A DNA stretch of 64,000 nucleotides from Paramarasmius palmivorus. Lineage: Eukaryota; Basidiomycota; Agaricomycetes; Agaricales; Marasmiaceae. The notes under the pieces were generated by a model, which was given only the letters and a program-made list of their open reading frames with translations, did not search any database and was not told the DNA's origin. Numbering within the stretch: the first letter of the stretch is position 1; each line of letters begins with the position of its first letter. Both the position numbers and the translations under genes were made by a program. Positions 34,593-45,172 of the stretch are shown here, piece after piece. The stretch is from positions 32,902 to 96,901 of the forward strand of contig JAYKXP010000161.1 of the NCBI GenBank assembly GCA_037176845.1, given 5' to 3'.

Positions 34593-34826
34593 CTGAAGGC
34601 AACATTGAGGTTTTTTTGTTGTTGGTGTCTATGTCTATCTAATCAAGCTCGTGGGCGGTAATCAACGCGAGATGTCACTGTAGAGACGAACAACCCGCCA
34701 GCGTCCAGAGTTGGATGACCTCAAGCCAGAAGGAAACAACGACGACAGCAAGTTTCATTCGAACTTTTCTCTCTCTTTCGACTTGATTCCGGGGCGAGGT
34801 GGTTGGATGGAAAGCACTACCGTCAT

Positions 34827-34926
34827 GGGGGTATAGCTCAGCTGGGAGAGCAGCAGACTGAAGTCGTTGAATAAAATAGTGTGACGCTCATTCTGAAGGT
34901 CCCGCGTTCGATCCGCGGTACCCCCA
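34827..34926 (+). tRNA. tRNA-Phe(GAA), with intron
   Basis: The body is identical to the copy at 34008. The intron is 27 nt with unrelated sequence (it includes gaataaaatag). A T5 run follows. Confidence 0.95.
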
Positions 34927-35211
34927 TATAACACCTAGGCAGAGTCGTTTTTGTGGTGTCGGGATGGTCTCTTCACAACTGACTGTTTTTGTATGTTGAG
35001 GAGGAACGTGAATGGAAAGTCCGGTTGGTTTTGAGGGACGAGCGAATGATAAGTGCTAAACATGTATCAAATCGAAGAGCCCAAGATTTGGAGCATGAGA
35101 TTGGGAATCAAGAAAGCGTGGTTGATCTCCAACTACGAAGTTGAACGCGTGGTATCTCGAATCGTGCGCAAAGGAAGGCTCACGGGACGATTATTGAGAG
35201 CAATGTCCATC

Positions 35212-35306
35212 GGGGGTATAGCTCAGCTGGGAGAGCAGCAGACTGAAGTTGATATCCCATCCTCGTGAATTTCTGAAGGTCCCGCGTTCGATCCGCGGTA
35301 CCCCCA
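35212..35306 (+). tRNA. tRNA-Phe(GAA), with intron
   Basis: The body is identical to the copy at 34008. The intron is 22 nt with its own sequence. T runs follow near 35330. Confidence 0.95.
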
Positions 35307-36189
35307 CTAACCAGGGCCCAAAACTTTTCGAGATTCCTTTTTTGGATCATCAACGTGTTATTGGTTGCGGCGATGTGCGGTGAGTATCGTTATCCCACCA
35401 ATCAACCAAGAACCCAAGAACCTATGCACGACGATGACCGTGTTGTTTCCTTGGCGATGATGTGTTTGATTGACTGCGAGATGACGCGTATTTGCCTCCA
35501 AATCTAATCAACGTTCGTTCGTTATCTCTCCGGTGTAGCAAAGGAAAGGAACGACTCGGATCGGAATACCTATTCTTAGAACAAAAGAACCCCCAGAAGG
35601 TACGAGAACCTACACGCTGCGCAGTACTGTACACTCTAGAATGAACTCATACGGGCTGGGCGTATAAGCAACCCACTGTCATCGACATCTCCCGTCGGGA
35701 TAAAAGCTGTTTACCGTCGGGTGTTTTTAAATGAAAAGGGGACACAGTGACACGGACGGGAAATGCCGCGGGCCGAGATGTCCGATGCCGAGGCGGAGTG
35801 TGAGAGTTGTGTTGAGGGACGGAGTGGTTTCTTTCTCTTTTACGTTTTCTAGTTTTCAGCTTCTTGGAGTAATAGCAACCTGTATAGAGCAGAAAGATCA
35901 AGCTATCCACGTCGAACGTTGAAACTGCCAGCACACGAGGCTCGGATGCCAAGGCACGCATTTGGGGTGAGGCAGTGCATGGATGACATAAGCGGAGCGG
36001 TTGAAGCCGAAGAGTGGATCTCATTCATAAGCAAGCAGCTCAGCAGACGACGTCGATCCACTTTTTTTTTTTTCTGCCCAGTTCCACGAAAGACTTTTCT
36101 GTCCATTTCCACGAAAAACATACGACTCCCCATAGAATCCATCCCAACAACCTAACGCCTAACATAGACGACCCCTACGCCGCTGCCGC
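35307..36189. other. spacer between tRNA genes and hydrolase
   Basis: No supported ORF was found. A pyrimidine-rich stretch with ttttttttttttct near 36062-36075 lies about 115 bases before the hydrolase ATG and may belong to its promoter. Confidence 0.4.
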
Positions 36190-38682
36190 ATGCTATACGA
36201 CTCAACACCCCAATACGAGCATTTCGCTCACCTCCCCTACGCCAAAGAACCCTACAAAGCCATCTACGTCTTCCAACGCCTCCTCACCACACTCCTCCTC
36301 GTCCCATACTGGTTCATCAAATACCTCATCCTACCCCGTCGGTACCGTCCCAGGGAGTCATGGTCTCTCCGCCAAATCATCTTTGTCAACTTTACACGCC
36401 GGATTTACAGGGTAACTGAAGTCGCTGGTGTTAACTGGGGAACTCGAGATCCTGACGCAGATGGGTCTAAGGAAGGATTGAAGGAGACAAGGTTTGAGTG
36501 GGCGGAACCGTTGAAGAAAGAGTTGAGGAGAGGTGTGGTGGTTGATAGGTTTGGGAAGGTGCCGTTTAAGAAGGTTGGGTGTTTTGTTTGGCCGAGAGAG
36601 AGGAAGGCTGGTGTTATGTCTCCTCGTACGTCTCCTTTCCTTGCTTCCTTCCCAACTACACCTCAGCTAACTCAGCCCCAGATTCCCAATCCGACACCCC
36701 CTCAGAAGACGACGACGTACCGATCGTAGGGATATTCATGCACGGCGGCGGCTACTGCCAAATGTCCGCTTCCGAAAAAGTCCGTACCGCACACATCCCT
36801 AGACGACTCATCAACGACAAACTGCTCCACGAATGCTATGCCGTTGAATACCGTCTACTCCAACATGCGCCTCTACCTGCCGTCATCATCGACGCTGCGA
36901 CCGTCTACGCTCACGTCGTGGACAAGTATTACGGGGGTTCCTATACACCGGAAAGCAAGAAACGTGTCAAGATCATCCTTATCGGCGACTCTTCTGGTGG
37001 TAACTTGGTGTTGGCCCTGGCGAGGTGGATAAGAGATGAAGGTATAGAGACGGGGTTGGTGCCGATGCCTGATGGGTTGCTGTTGTTCTCCGTACGTCTC
37101 TTTCCTTCCTTCTCCCTTACCTTCTGGCGCTAATGCGGGATATAGCCCTCATGCGACGCCTCGCACGCCTTCCCGCCTTCACCTAGTACTTGGCATACAC
37201 CCAGACCAAACGCAGATACGGATTATTTGACGGATACACCTGAGCCGAGGTTGTTACTCCAAAAGACGTTTTTAGGTGCGTTCTTTCCTTCTTTCCTTGC
37301 CTTCTCCCTTGTTCTTCCTCGCCTTCTTCCCCTTATGAGAAACGCTGACGCCCCCTACGCACGCAGGCTTCAAACACCAAATCGAACAAAACGACATCAA
37401 CCAACGCCGTCTATTCTTCCTCTCTGGGATGGGCAACGTCCTCGTCGACGGTGTCGGTAGCGTCTACACCATCGGTCGTACCGGTGTAGGAAGCGTGTAT
37501 AATCTTGGCCGAACGGGTGTTGGGAGTGTCGTTAACCTTCTCCGTGGCGCAGGGGGTACGAATTCGAACCCTGGGACGCCTCAGTTGGGGTCGACGACAC
37601 CGGCCTTCGTAGGGAGTACACCTCAGCTTGCGAATGCGACGCCGGCTTTTGTTACGAACGCCGCCCAGAACGAGGAGACGAACGACATCGCGAAGCATCC
37701 CACGGATAAAGAGATGGAACAAGACACCCTTTTACAACAAATCATACACTCTGAATACGTCTCTCCCGCCTCACCCGTTGTACTCAAACGCTGGGGACAC
37801 CCAGTCGATCTATACGACGGAGGATGGATGTGTGCCTGTCCCGCTGGCGAGGAAGGACAGGGGCAAGGGTGTGAAGAGGTGTGTGGCAAGCAGAGGCCGG
37901 GTTGGAGGAGGAGTTTGAAGAGACGGGTTAGTGGTGATGGGGGCAGGGGGCATACACATGTTGTGTTGCGGGGTAACGAGTCGTTTGTGACGGATACAGA
38001 GACGGATGGGACGGCGTCGCCGGAGGTGGTGTTTAAGAAGCCTGCTGGTCTAGGTGCGGCCGAAGGAGAAGCTGGGGGCAGGTCCAGGAGTTCGAGTGCT
38101 GCGTCGAGTGTAGCTATGTTACCCCCACCACCGCCACCTCACACCACCAACGCCGAGGACATACGATTATCAACTTTACAACACCCCGCACCACAACACT
38201 CCCAAGAGGCGCCTCGAATAACAATAACACCTTCTCCCCCCTCACCTTCCCCGTCGTCTTCATCTTCACCTACACTCGCGCCGTTAGGTCGGAAACACCG
38301 CCATCTACGTACACGCACACATGACCAACCCCAAACGCACGACCTTCCACATGCGTATGAGTATAAAGAACGTTACCCACGCTGGGGAAAGTTATTCGAA
38401 GGGTTCCCGCGTACACTTATATTATGTGGGACTGCTGAGCGGTTGACGGTTGAGGTGGGGAATTTGGTTCGGGGGATGGGGAGGGACATTGACGGTTCTT
38501 CTGGGTCGTCGGGTGGTAAGACGAGTGGAGATGGCGAAACGAAGGTGAAGATCCATTGGATACCTGACGCTGTACATGATGTGTTTATTATCCCACCTGG
38601 GTGGTGGGATGAAGATGTGAAGAGGAAGGCTTGGGAGGATGTTAGGAGTTGGGTTGGGGAGGTTAGGAGGGCGAGGGAGTGA
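36190..38682 (+). CDS. alpha/beta hydrolase (hormone-sensitive-lipase / steryl-acetyl-hydrolase type), membrane-anchored
   Basis: The exons are 36190-36625, 36682-37091, 37146-37275 and 37367-38682, giving about 763 residues. An N-terminal hydrophobic segment near residues 30-50 suggests a membrane anchor. HGGG (166-169) is the oxyanion-hole motif and GDSSGG (247-252) the nucleophile elbow with Ser249. The motif VEYRLLQHAPLPA lies between them. In the C-terminal part CGTAERL is the likely acid region, where Glu rather than Asp is the best candidate, and DAVHDVF contains the likely catalytic His. Family members are usually 350-500 residues. Here about 250 residues of Gly-, Ser-, Pro- and Thr-rich sequence separate the Ser and His parts. 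The expected reaction is hydrolysis of short acyl esters, perhaps sterol acetates. It is flanked on both sides by tRNA-Phe genes. Confidence 0.8.
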
Positions 38683-38965
38683 TCGAACGAGTGTGGGGGT
38701 GAGCGGTCGGACGAGCGTGGGGGTGTGGGAATAGGTGAACGAGTGTTGGGGTGTGGTCGAACGAGCGTGGGGGTGTTGGCGAATGAGCAGGGAGTTGTCG
38801 AGAGTACGTTTGCTTTCGGTTTTCGGTTTGAAATTAGATCGGGGTGTACGAATGGACGGTGTTGTATGTATTGTACTGCATTGCGTGTAAAAATAAAAAC
38901 CTTTTTTGCTTGCTTCAGGCGAAGAACGGAAAAAAATCAAAAAAGATCTGGATTGACCTAGTTAA

Positions 38966-39067
38966 TGGGGGTACCGCGGATCGAACGCGGGACCTTCAGA
39001 ATAGATGGAGATAATGATCAGGCACTGCAACTTCAGTCTGCTGCTCTCCCAGCTGAGCTATACCCCC
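38966..39067 (-). tRNA. tRNA-Phe(GAA), with intron
   Basis: This is an intact minus-strand copy with a body identical to the plus-strand genes and a 29-nt intron. T6 and T7 runs follow on the minus strand near 38945-38930. Confidence 0.95.
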
Positions 39068-39200
39068 ATGCTTTGTAGCAGTCTGACGCCGGTGGTGGCT
39101 GTTGAGAAAAAGAGAACCTACGTAGGTCTACAGCGAGGGTTATATTCTGAAAGTAAAAAGAAAAAAGTAAAAGTAAAAACTTGGTCTTACTATTGTTCAT

Positions 39201-39290
39201 CGGGGGTCTCGCGGTTCGAGCGCGGGACGTCCAGAAGCGAGCTTTGAGGGCAGACGTTAATGTACTGCTCTTCCAGCTGAGCTATACCCC
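39201..39290 (-). pseudogene. decayed tRNA-Phe-like gene
   Basis: The 5' block GGGGTATAGCTCAGCTGG and a CCCGCGCTCGA-like T arm remain, but the gactgaag anticodon region is gone. No normal anticodon arm can be drawn. Confidence 0.75.
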
Positions 39291-39503
39291 GTTCCGAGTG
39301 CGTCTCGGCGACGAAATACCAACGATGAAAGAATGGTAACCATTGTCGGGGTTGGTTTCACGCGTAGCGAGTGGATCTGAACGTTTCATGTCCGTTTATT
39401 GCGCACGAAGGGAACTCTGATCATGTACGATGTTGAAGAGATTGTAGGCTTAGCGCTTAGGCCCAGGACGAAAAACAAAAGCTACTCGTCCAGTACTAGA
39501 TAT

Positions 39504-39573
39504 TGGGGGTACCGCGGATTGAACGCTGCGAATATCGGACTTTTGGTGCTCTGACAGCTGAGCTATAACCCCC
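39504..39573 (-). pseudogene. decayed tRNA-Phe-like gene
   Basis: The acceptor ends (GGGGGTT, and TACCCCC with A), part of the D arm and half of the T arm are visible. The anticodon arm is scrambled and there is no intron. Confidence 0.75.
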
Positions 39574-39800
39574 GTATGCGTGCTCTTCTCCTATGCGTCG
39601 AAAAACCCTCTGGTTGTGAGATTTGGGGTTAGAAGAGGTAAAAGCTTGAGAAAAAAATAAAACACATACGTGGAATAACAGTGCATATCTTGTGGCTCGG
39701 GAGTCGGATGCGTATTAGACTGGAGTGTAAGAACGATAAATTCTGGTCTTCGGCGCATAAAGCTTCATGTAAAAAAAGTATCCAAGATATCATGTAATTT

Positions 39801-39880
39801 TGGGGTTACGGCGGATTGAGCAAGCGACCTTCAGAATCAGAAATGAGATCGACAGCTCTTCCAGCTGAGCCATAACCCCC
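39801..39880 (-). pseudogene. decayed tRNA-Phe-like gene
   Basis: GGGGGTTATGGCTCAGCTGG and a ttctgaaggtc remnant survive and the acceptor ends still pair, but the anticodon and T arms are broken. Confidence 0.75.
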
Positions 39881-40113
39881 ATGGACAATGTGCCTCGACG
39901 TGCTCTCCTGGTCGCATCATACGAGTACAGCCCGCTCCCAAAATTTGCCGTGTTGTACTCCATCCATGTTTGTGGTATTCGAGATTTGGGGTTGTTTTTC
40001 TGGATGGAACATCTCTGAGATAAAATGATATATTGTAAGATAGAGATTAAGGGACAATAGAATATCCTCGGCGACAGGCGTAAAAACAGTATGAATGCGA
40101 GGGCCAGCCAATT

Positions 40114-40211
40114 TGGGAGTACCGCGGATCGAACGCGGGACCTTCAGAATGAAACCCCAACATGATTACATTTACTTCAGTCTGCTGCTCTCCCAGCTGA
40201 GCTATACCCCC
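40114..40211 (-). tRNA. tRNA-Phe(GAA), with intron
   Basis: This is an intact copy with a 25-nt intron containing gtaatcatgttgggg. The 3' acceptor strand reads TACTCCC, giving one G-T pair. A T5 run follows near 40085. Confidence 0.9.
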
Positions 40212-41076
40212 AGTGGTTTTGGATTAGTTTGGTGTATCTATACCTCGTTCGGGGTATCAACTATCCTGACACCAAGCTGAGGTTATCATCGTAAAGTCAT
40301 TTTCAGCAATGGAAACAATCAGGCTCACTCTCCAAAGCAGAATACAGCCCAAAGTGAGGAACCCCCGTTCGGGCTAAATCTCTTTTCGAGTTATGTGCTC
40401 CGCAGAATGGCACGGAAGGATAGCGATATGACATCGACGTCCTGGTTAGCTTGCAACAATGTTATCGGCTTGAAGCCACCTGGATTTTAAAGGTATTTGG
40501 GCTGGCGGATGGTTGGGTCAAGTTTCGATGAAGTAGCAAGGGGGCCCACCAAATAAAAAAACACACCTTAGGTCGATTTTCTCTGTGAACGACCTCCGAT
40601 AGACCCTACCTACTTATGTAATTATTCACACGACCCATATATAGTAATTATTCACATGAGATATGTTTTCTGCCACCGCCATTCTGATTCCGCACTACTT
40701 CCAAGAGCCAGAACACGCACCACCGTGACAGGACTAGGTATGAGGCTTATGAAACAGCCCTATGCAAGCCTGATGATACTACAATAATCAATGGTCAGCT
40801 ATTTATTTGAAACAATAAGATCCATGAAAACTTAAGTACTTATCCGTTGTGTTTCACAGCCCGGCTTCCTGCAATATACCGCAGTGTCATCCACTCTCGT
40901 CCTCGTGGTCTCTCAACTAGACACCGCATAAGCAATTGAGCCAAACTCTTGCAGTCACTGTGTTCTACCTCCCACGTCCTGAGTCAATGTGGTGCCGTCA
41001 AGACCACTATCATCGTAGTTGTGACAGTCAATAGTTGTGCGCTGTGTTATCTCCTCACTAAATGGAAGTGAGCATG
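40212..41076. other. no gene recognised
   Basis: Spacer containing two close copies of taattattcaca (near 40619 and 40646). No ORF support was found. Confidence 0.4.
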
Positions 41077-41127
41077 CCCCCTCCCCCACCCCCCCCCCAC
41101 CCCCCCCCCCCCCCCCCCCCCCCCCCC
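41077..41127. repeat. poly-C tract
   Basis: About 51 bases are nearly all C, with two A and one T interruptions in the left half and 27 uninterrupted Cs on the right. The complementary strand could form G-quadruplexes. Confidence 0.9.
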
Positions 41128-41584
41128 ACGGGTATATACACCAATGTGGTTGAGATCTACACCTGGTCCTCAATGAAATTGATTTGATGTATCAATGTGA
41201 CGCGACCGGAACGTCTGAGGGGCAGTTGTGAAAGAAGAAAACAATCTAAGGCAGCTGCCTATCATGCCCAAATATTTTAGAGTGTCCAGAATCGGGCACC
41301 GTGTGCTCAAAATTCATTTTGGGACTGAAAAATTTGTACACCACAAGGCCTAGAACTTCCTCCGAAGGGTATCTTGATTAGGTGGTCATAAAATTTTTTT
41401 TTTTTAACGGTCGACGTGGACCCTACCTACACTAAACCCTAGGTAAGAGGTTCGATTTGGCGAGCCCCCTTGGGCTCATCCTGTGGCGTGGCGTTATTTA
41501 TACTATCGAACCGTGCAACGAATCAGATAAAGCAGACAGCCTACTGTCGGGTTGCTTTGAGGAGAAAATATGGGGCATTGTGAA

Positions 41585-41664
41585 GGGTGGGGGGGGGGGG
41601 TGGGGGGGGGGGGGGGGGGGGGTGGGGGGGGGGGGGGGGGGGGGGGGGTGGGTGGTGGGGGGGG
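41585..41664. repeat. poly-G tract
   Basis: About 80 bases are nearly all G, broken by single Ts. Together with the poly-C tract 460 bases to the left it forms an inverted homopolymer pair. Confidence 0.9.
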
Positions 41665-41870
41665 TTGTGAACTGGAGAGGATCGTCAGAGCATTGTATGG
41701 CGTTGCTGTATGATATGGACACGATAGAATGGAAAAGGAAGACTATATATAACCTAACGCAAATTGGACTTTCAAGTTGCGGCTTTGTGTGTACCTAAAT
41801 GTGTCCAAAAAAGTAGTGAATGATAATGGGCGGTGTTGTAATGGACCCTATAATGAACTCGGAACATTTG

Positions 41871-41903
41871 AACCTCAGTCTGCTGCTCTCCCAGACGAGA
41901 TAC
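41871..41903 (-). pseudogene. 5' half of a tRNA-Phe gene
   Basis: CTGGGAGAGCAGCAGACTGA, spanning D arm to anticodon, is preserved. The acceptor start is mutated and no 3' half follows. Confidence 0.7.
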
Positions 41904-42062
41904 GCGTATATCGAGAGATACAACTGGCCCCTCAGCTCTTGGATGCTTCTGAGGTTATCCAGAGTCACCAGTAGGCGCTAAACAGAAGAAAGTCGAGCAC
42001 ACTGTGCCCATCTCTCCCATCTTTCCCAATGAGACGGGCAAAAGAAGGATCGCATCTTCGTA

Positions 42063-42158
42063 TGGGGGTACCGCGGATCGAATGCGGGACCTTCAGAATG
42101 AAACCCCAACATGATTACATACTTTAGTCTGCTGCCCTCCCAGCTGAGCTATACCCCC
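42063..42158 (-). pseudogene. tRNA-Phe-like gene with anticodon AAA
   Basis: This is a close copy of the gene at 40114, since it shares its intron (gtaatcatgttggggtttca). It carries three changes: the anticodon loop reads CTAAAG instead of CTGAAG, the D stem is GCTC/GGGC, and the T stem is CCGCA/CGCGG, which loses the pair next to the T loop. The last change makes it a probable pseudogene. A T4 run follows. Confidence 0.7.
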
Positions 42159-42890
42159 GCGTGTGGTTTACTGGGCTTCTGCATGAGAGTAATTTCATCA
42201 GCGAGAACGGTGTCAAGTCATCGAAAACTATCCTCATGTCGAGCTGTATATCACCAAGTTATCTACGGACATGAAAGCCTCCATGATGCAAACAGTGCCT
42301 AATACAAATCATTGGCAGTTTGCACATCTATATTCCACTCTGCTGCCGAATTTGAGTTACAGATTAATGAAAGACTACCAACCAAACACGAATCACTGTC
42401 TTCCCGAGTCCCCGATTTCAGGATACGGTACTCGCTATTCTAGGGATCTATGGTCTTTTACTAAATCGCAAGCGTGTGATTAAAGTTGAGGTAGTGTTAA
42501 ATAATAATCTTCAAGGCCGTACATGGGTGAATAAACGAAACTTTGCATTGTGATCGGTTTTCCATGAGGACGAAAAGATTCAAAAGACGTATGAGCACAC
42601 CTGTTTCCGCGTCGCCTGCTCTGTTTTGCTGCTCCCTGCTTCCTCGATACCGTCCGTGGTAAAGGCTCGCTGTGTCCAGGGTAACCGACCAACCCAATTT
42701 CAAGATGAACAATGGTTTGAACGACGTGCCGTGGCGTTTGAGGGGACGTAGGTTGTAGGGAAGCAGCCGTCATCGTGATTAGAGATCAACCCCATTGGTT
42801 CTCTTCCCACGACCTCCCTTCTTCTTTTCACACCACCACGACTTGCCTGCGTTGCTGCATAAATTTCTCTTTGGCCGAAATCATGGATAA
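42159..42890. other. spacer with inverted copy of the AAGAAG/GACGTC repeat
   Basis: A part near 42775-42850 (tgattagagatcaacccc, cccacgacctccc, cttcttttcacaccacc) is the reverse complement of the repeat seen at 33620-33720. No gene was seen. Confidence 0.4.
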
Positions 42891-42949
42891 CCTGTACGTA
42901 TATGCTCTCTGAAATCGTCGCAGGTTCGATGGATATTCTTGTAGATCAA

Positions 42950-43500
42950 AATCACGGGATCCGACAGTGGTGCTTTACAAACATGTCGAGTTGATTGAGC
43001 CATGTTTCGTACAATGCGAAGCTGTGCTGGCCAGGTCACCCTGCTACCTATGGCTACTGGTTCGACGGTTCTCGATTCAGAATCAGTGCTTAGTGACAGG
43101 CCTTTGGCAGGTATCGCCATCGAGTCGGTTATCATTGATGTACCTGATGTGGCAGAAGCAATTCATCCTGTCGATGCACTCCAGCACGAGAGTCTGATGG
43201 ACTAATTTCTCCCACTTTCTGCACGTTCGCCGCACAACCGTTATTCGGCCTGTGGTAGATGATCATGGCTTCATTCCAATCCATCTGCTTTAACCGACAT
43301 AATACATCTAATATTTCGGCGATCAAATTTGAACGCGGTGGATCCATGGGCATTTTCTGCGATATTAATCATCGAATTATACTAGTAACTTCCCTTCCAG
43401 GATTTAAAAAGACATCTTCTACTATCCGAATCGTCTATACCTTTCATGTAGGTGGAGACTTTCCCTCGTCGACTTTCGCTGGCTAGGCGTTCCATGACAG
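42950..43500 (+). pseudogene. 3' end of an F-box gene (duplicate of 57304-57850)
   Basis: Matches to the end and downstream flank of the F-box pseudogene at 55753-57450 run in the same order: tggctactggttcgacgg against tggtactggtttgacgg, caattcatcctgtcgatgcact against taattcatcctgtcaacttgca, and tcattccaatccatctgct against tcattccaatctatctgct. It is out of frame and lacks the 5' part. Confidence 0.6.
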
Positions 43501-43616
43501 CTTGCATCTAACATCGCCCTTCGATGTGTGATGACAGAATGTTCTAACTGATGATCACCGTCAGTGCCTTTTCATCATGATTTAAAAGAAACTGACAATG
43601 TCTTTTTCTCTCTGCA

Positions 43617-45068
43617 ATGAGCTATCCGAACAGTGACAAATTTCCCCGGCGGATAGTTGTCGACGACACTGACCCTCGTATTGAATACGCAGGGTCTTGG
43701 CTCTCGGATGATACTAGTCTCCTCGATAGCCTGAGCTGTAATGGGCCGACATACAACCGTACCATGCATGGTACCAACCAAAACAACACGAGTTTCAGCT
43801 TCACATTCGAAGGTATTTCTCGCGTTTGTTATCACCTTTGTTTCATCGTTCACACATGTTATTACAGGGGACTTTGTATCAGTCTGGGGTGCCAAAGATA
43901 CCCGCAAGACGGGACAGAGTGATGCCGACAAACTTGTGACATTACCCAGGTGGCAATGTCAAATCGATGGCTCCTCCATTCCTTCCATCGACTACTTGAC
44001 ACAGATCGACCGGCTCACTAACAACATACTCTGCGAGACAAGGGGACTTTCTACATCCTCTCCCCACACCCTTACTCTAACCGCGATCATCGATGACCCT
44101 GACACCCAGACATTCTGGTTGGATAAAGTTGAGTACGCTCCAGCACCGAATGCCAATGTCACTGGCAAAGTGATCAAAGTTGACTCGAGCGATCAAAACA
44201 TTCGATACGACAATACTAGGAATTGGTTTCCAAATCTCGGAAATGGCATACTTTTTCATTATACCAAAACTAATTGGTGCTAGTGGTATCTTCACATTTA
44301 AATGGTGTGTGGTTAATCATAATAGTACACAATCGTCCCCTTGAACAATCCTTCTTGGGCTAGGAACAAGTGTATCGCTCTACGGCTTCAACGAAGGAGA
44401 TATGAGTCAAAAATTGGTTACAAATCTTTGTATTCCATCGACAACGTCATGAGTCTCCATTCGCATACTAAGGCAACAGATCCTTGCCGTCCTAATAGCT
44501 CGATAGGTGTCGACTAATTACAACGAGTTCCTATTTTAGAGTCCGGATCTGGAGCCGGGGACACATAATTAACAATCACGTTCGCTGGCTTCCAACGTTC
44601 GCCCTCAACGTCGTGAGATGGTACCATGGATTTGACTGTCGACTAAAAAAACTTTAGTCACAGCCAGCGGGGGTCTATTGATTTGACCAATAGTGTGGAG
44701 AACCAAGGCGGTAGCTTCAAGCCTGAACCAGGTCCAAATGGGCACCAGTAAAGGCCCATATAGGCGCGATTGTGGGCAGCGCAGTGGGCGGTATAACGTT
44801 ACATGGTCTGCTGTTTTTCGTCTTCATTAAGTTCAGGAAAAGGAAGATAGGCTCCAAGCAGATACGGACATTCCCGAACTTCAAAGAAATCATCAGAATT
44901 TCTCCCTATCCATATGTCATGCCGTCGATCTTCGATCCGAGGTCCTCGGATATGTTGCCACACCTTCCGGTTTTTACGTTGTTCACAACGAAGGGGAGAA
45001 GTGGGAACATACCAGCTTTCCAGAACTACATGGTAGAACCACCTCCAGACTACACAGTTGAAGCATAA
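43617..45068 (+). pseudogene. G1: transmembrane glycoprotein gene, decayed
   Basis: Exon 1 (43617-43812) and exon 2 (from 43868) are intact and encode the first lectin-like domain: FPRRIVVDDTDPRIEYAGSW, then SVWGAKDTRK, WQCQIDG and FWLDKVEYAP. Near 44275 one base is lost, giving an early stop instead of a GASGIFTF-like end. A TSVSLYGFNEGD block (about 44365) then runs into stops. The transmembrane and tail part (44772-45068, ending MVEPPPDYTVEA) survives as a separate frame. G3 is the intact counterpart. Confidence 0.8.
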
Positions 45069-45172
45069 TATCGAACTAGGTGCTTTCCATTTATTATAAC
45101 ATGTATAGACTAGTGAATCTGAAGTAACTACACAAAGTTCACTGAAACATATCTTTGGTATGAATAAAAGAA

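Noticed and set aside
38422..38940. 172-codon minus-strand ORF
   Set aside because: It overlaps the end of the hydrolase gene and is low-complexity Pro/Thr-rich antisense sequence.
41457..41798. 113-codon ORF with poly-Gly
   Set aside because: It is produced by the poly-G tract; the flanks are non-coding.
33961..42200. CRISPR-like reading of the repeated tRNA segments
   Set aside because: The repeats are complete tRNA-Phe genes with spacers of hundreds of bases, in a eukaryotic context.
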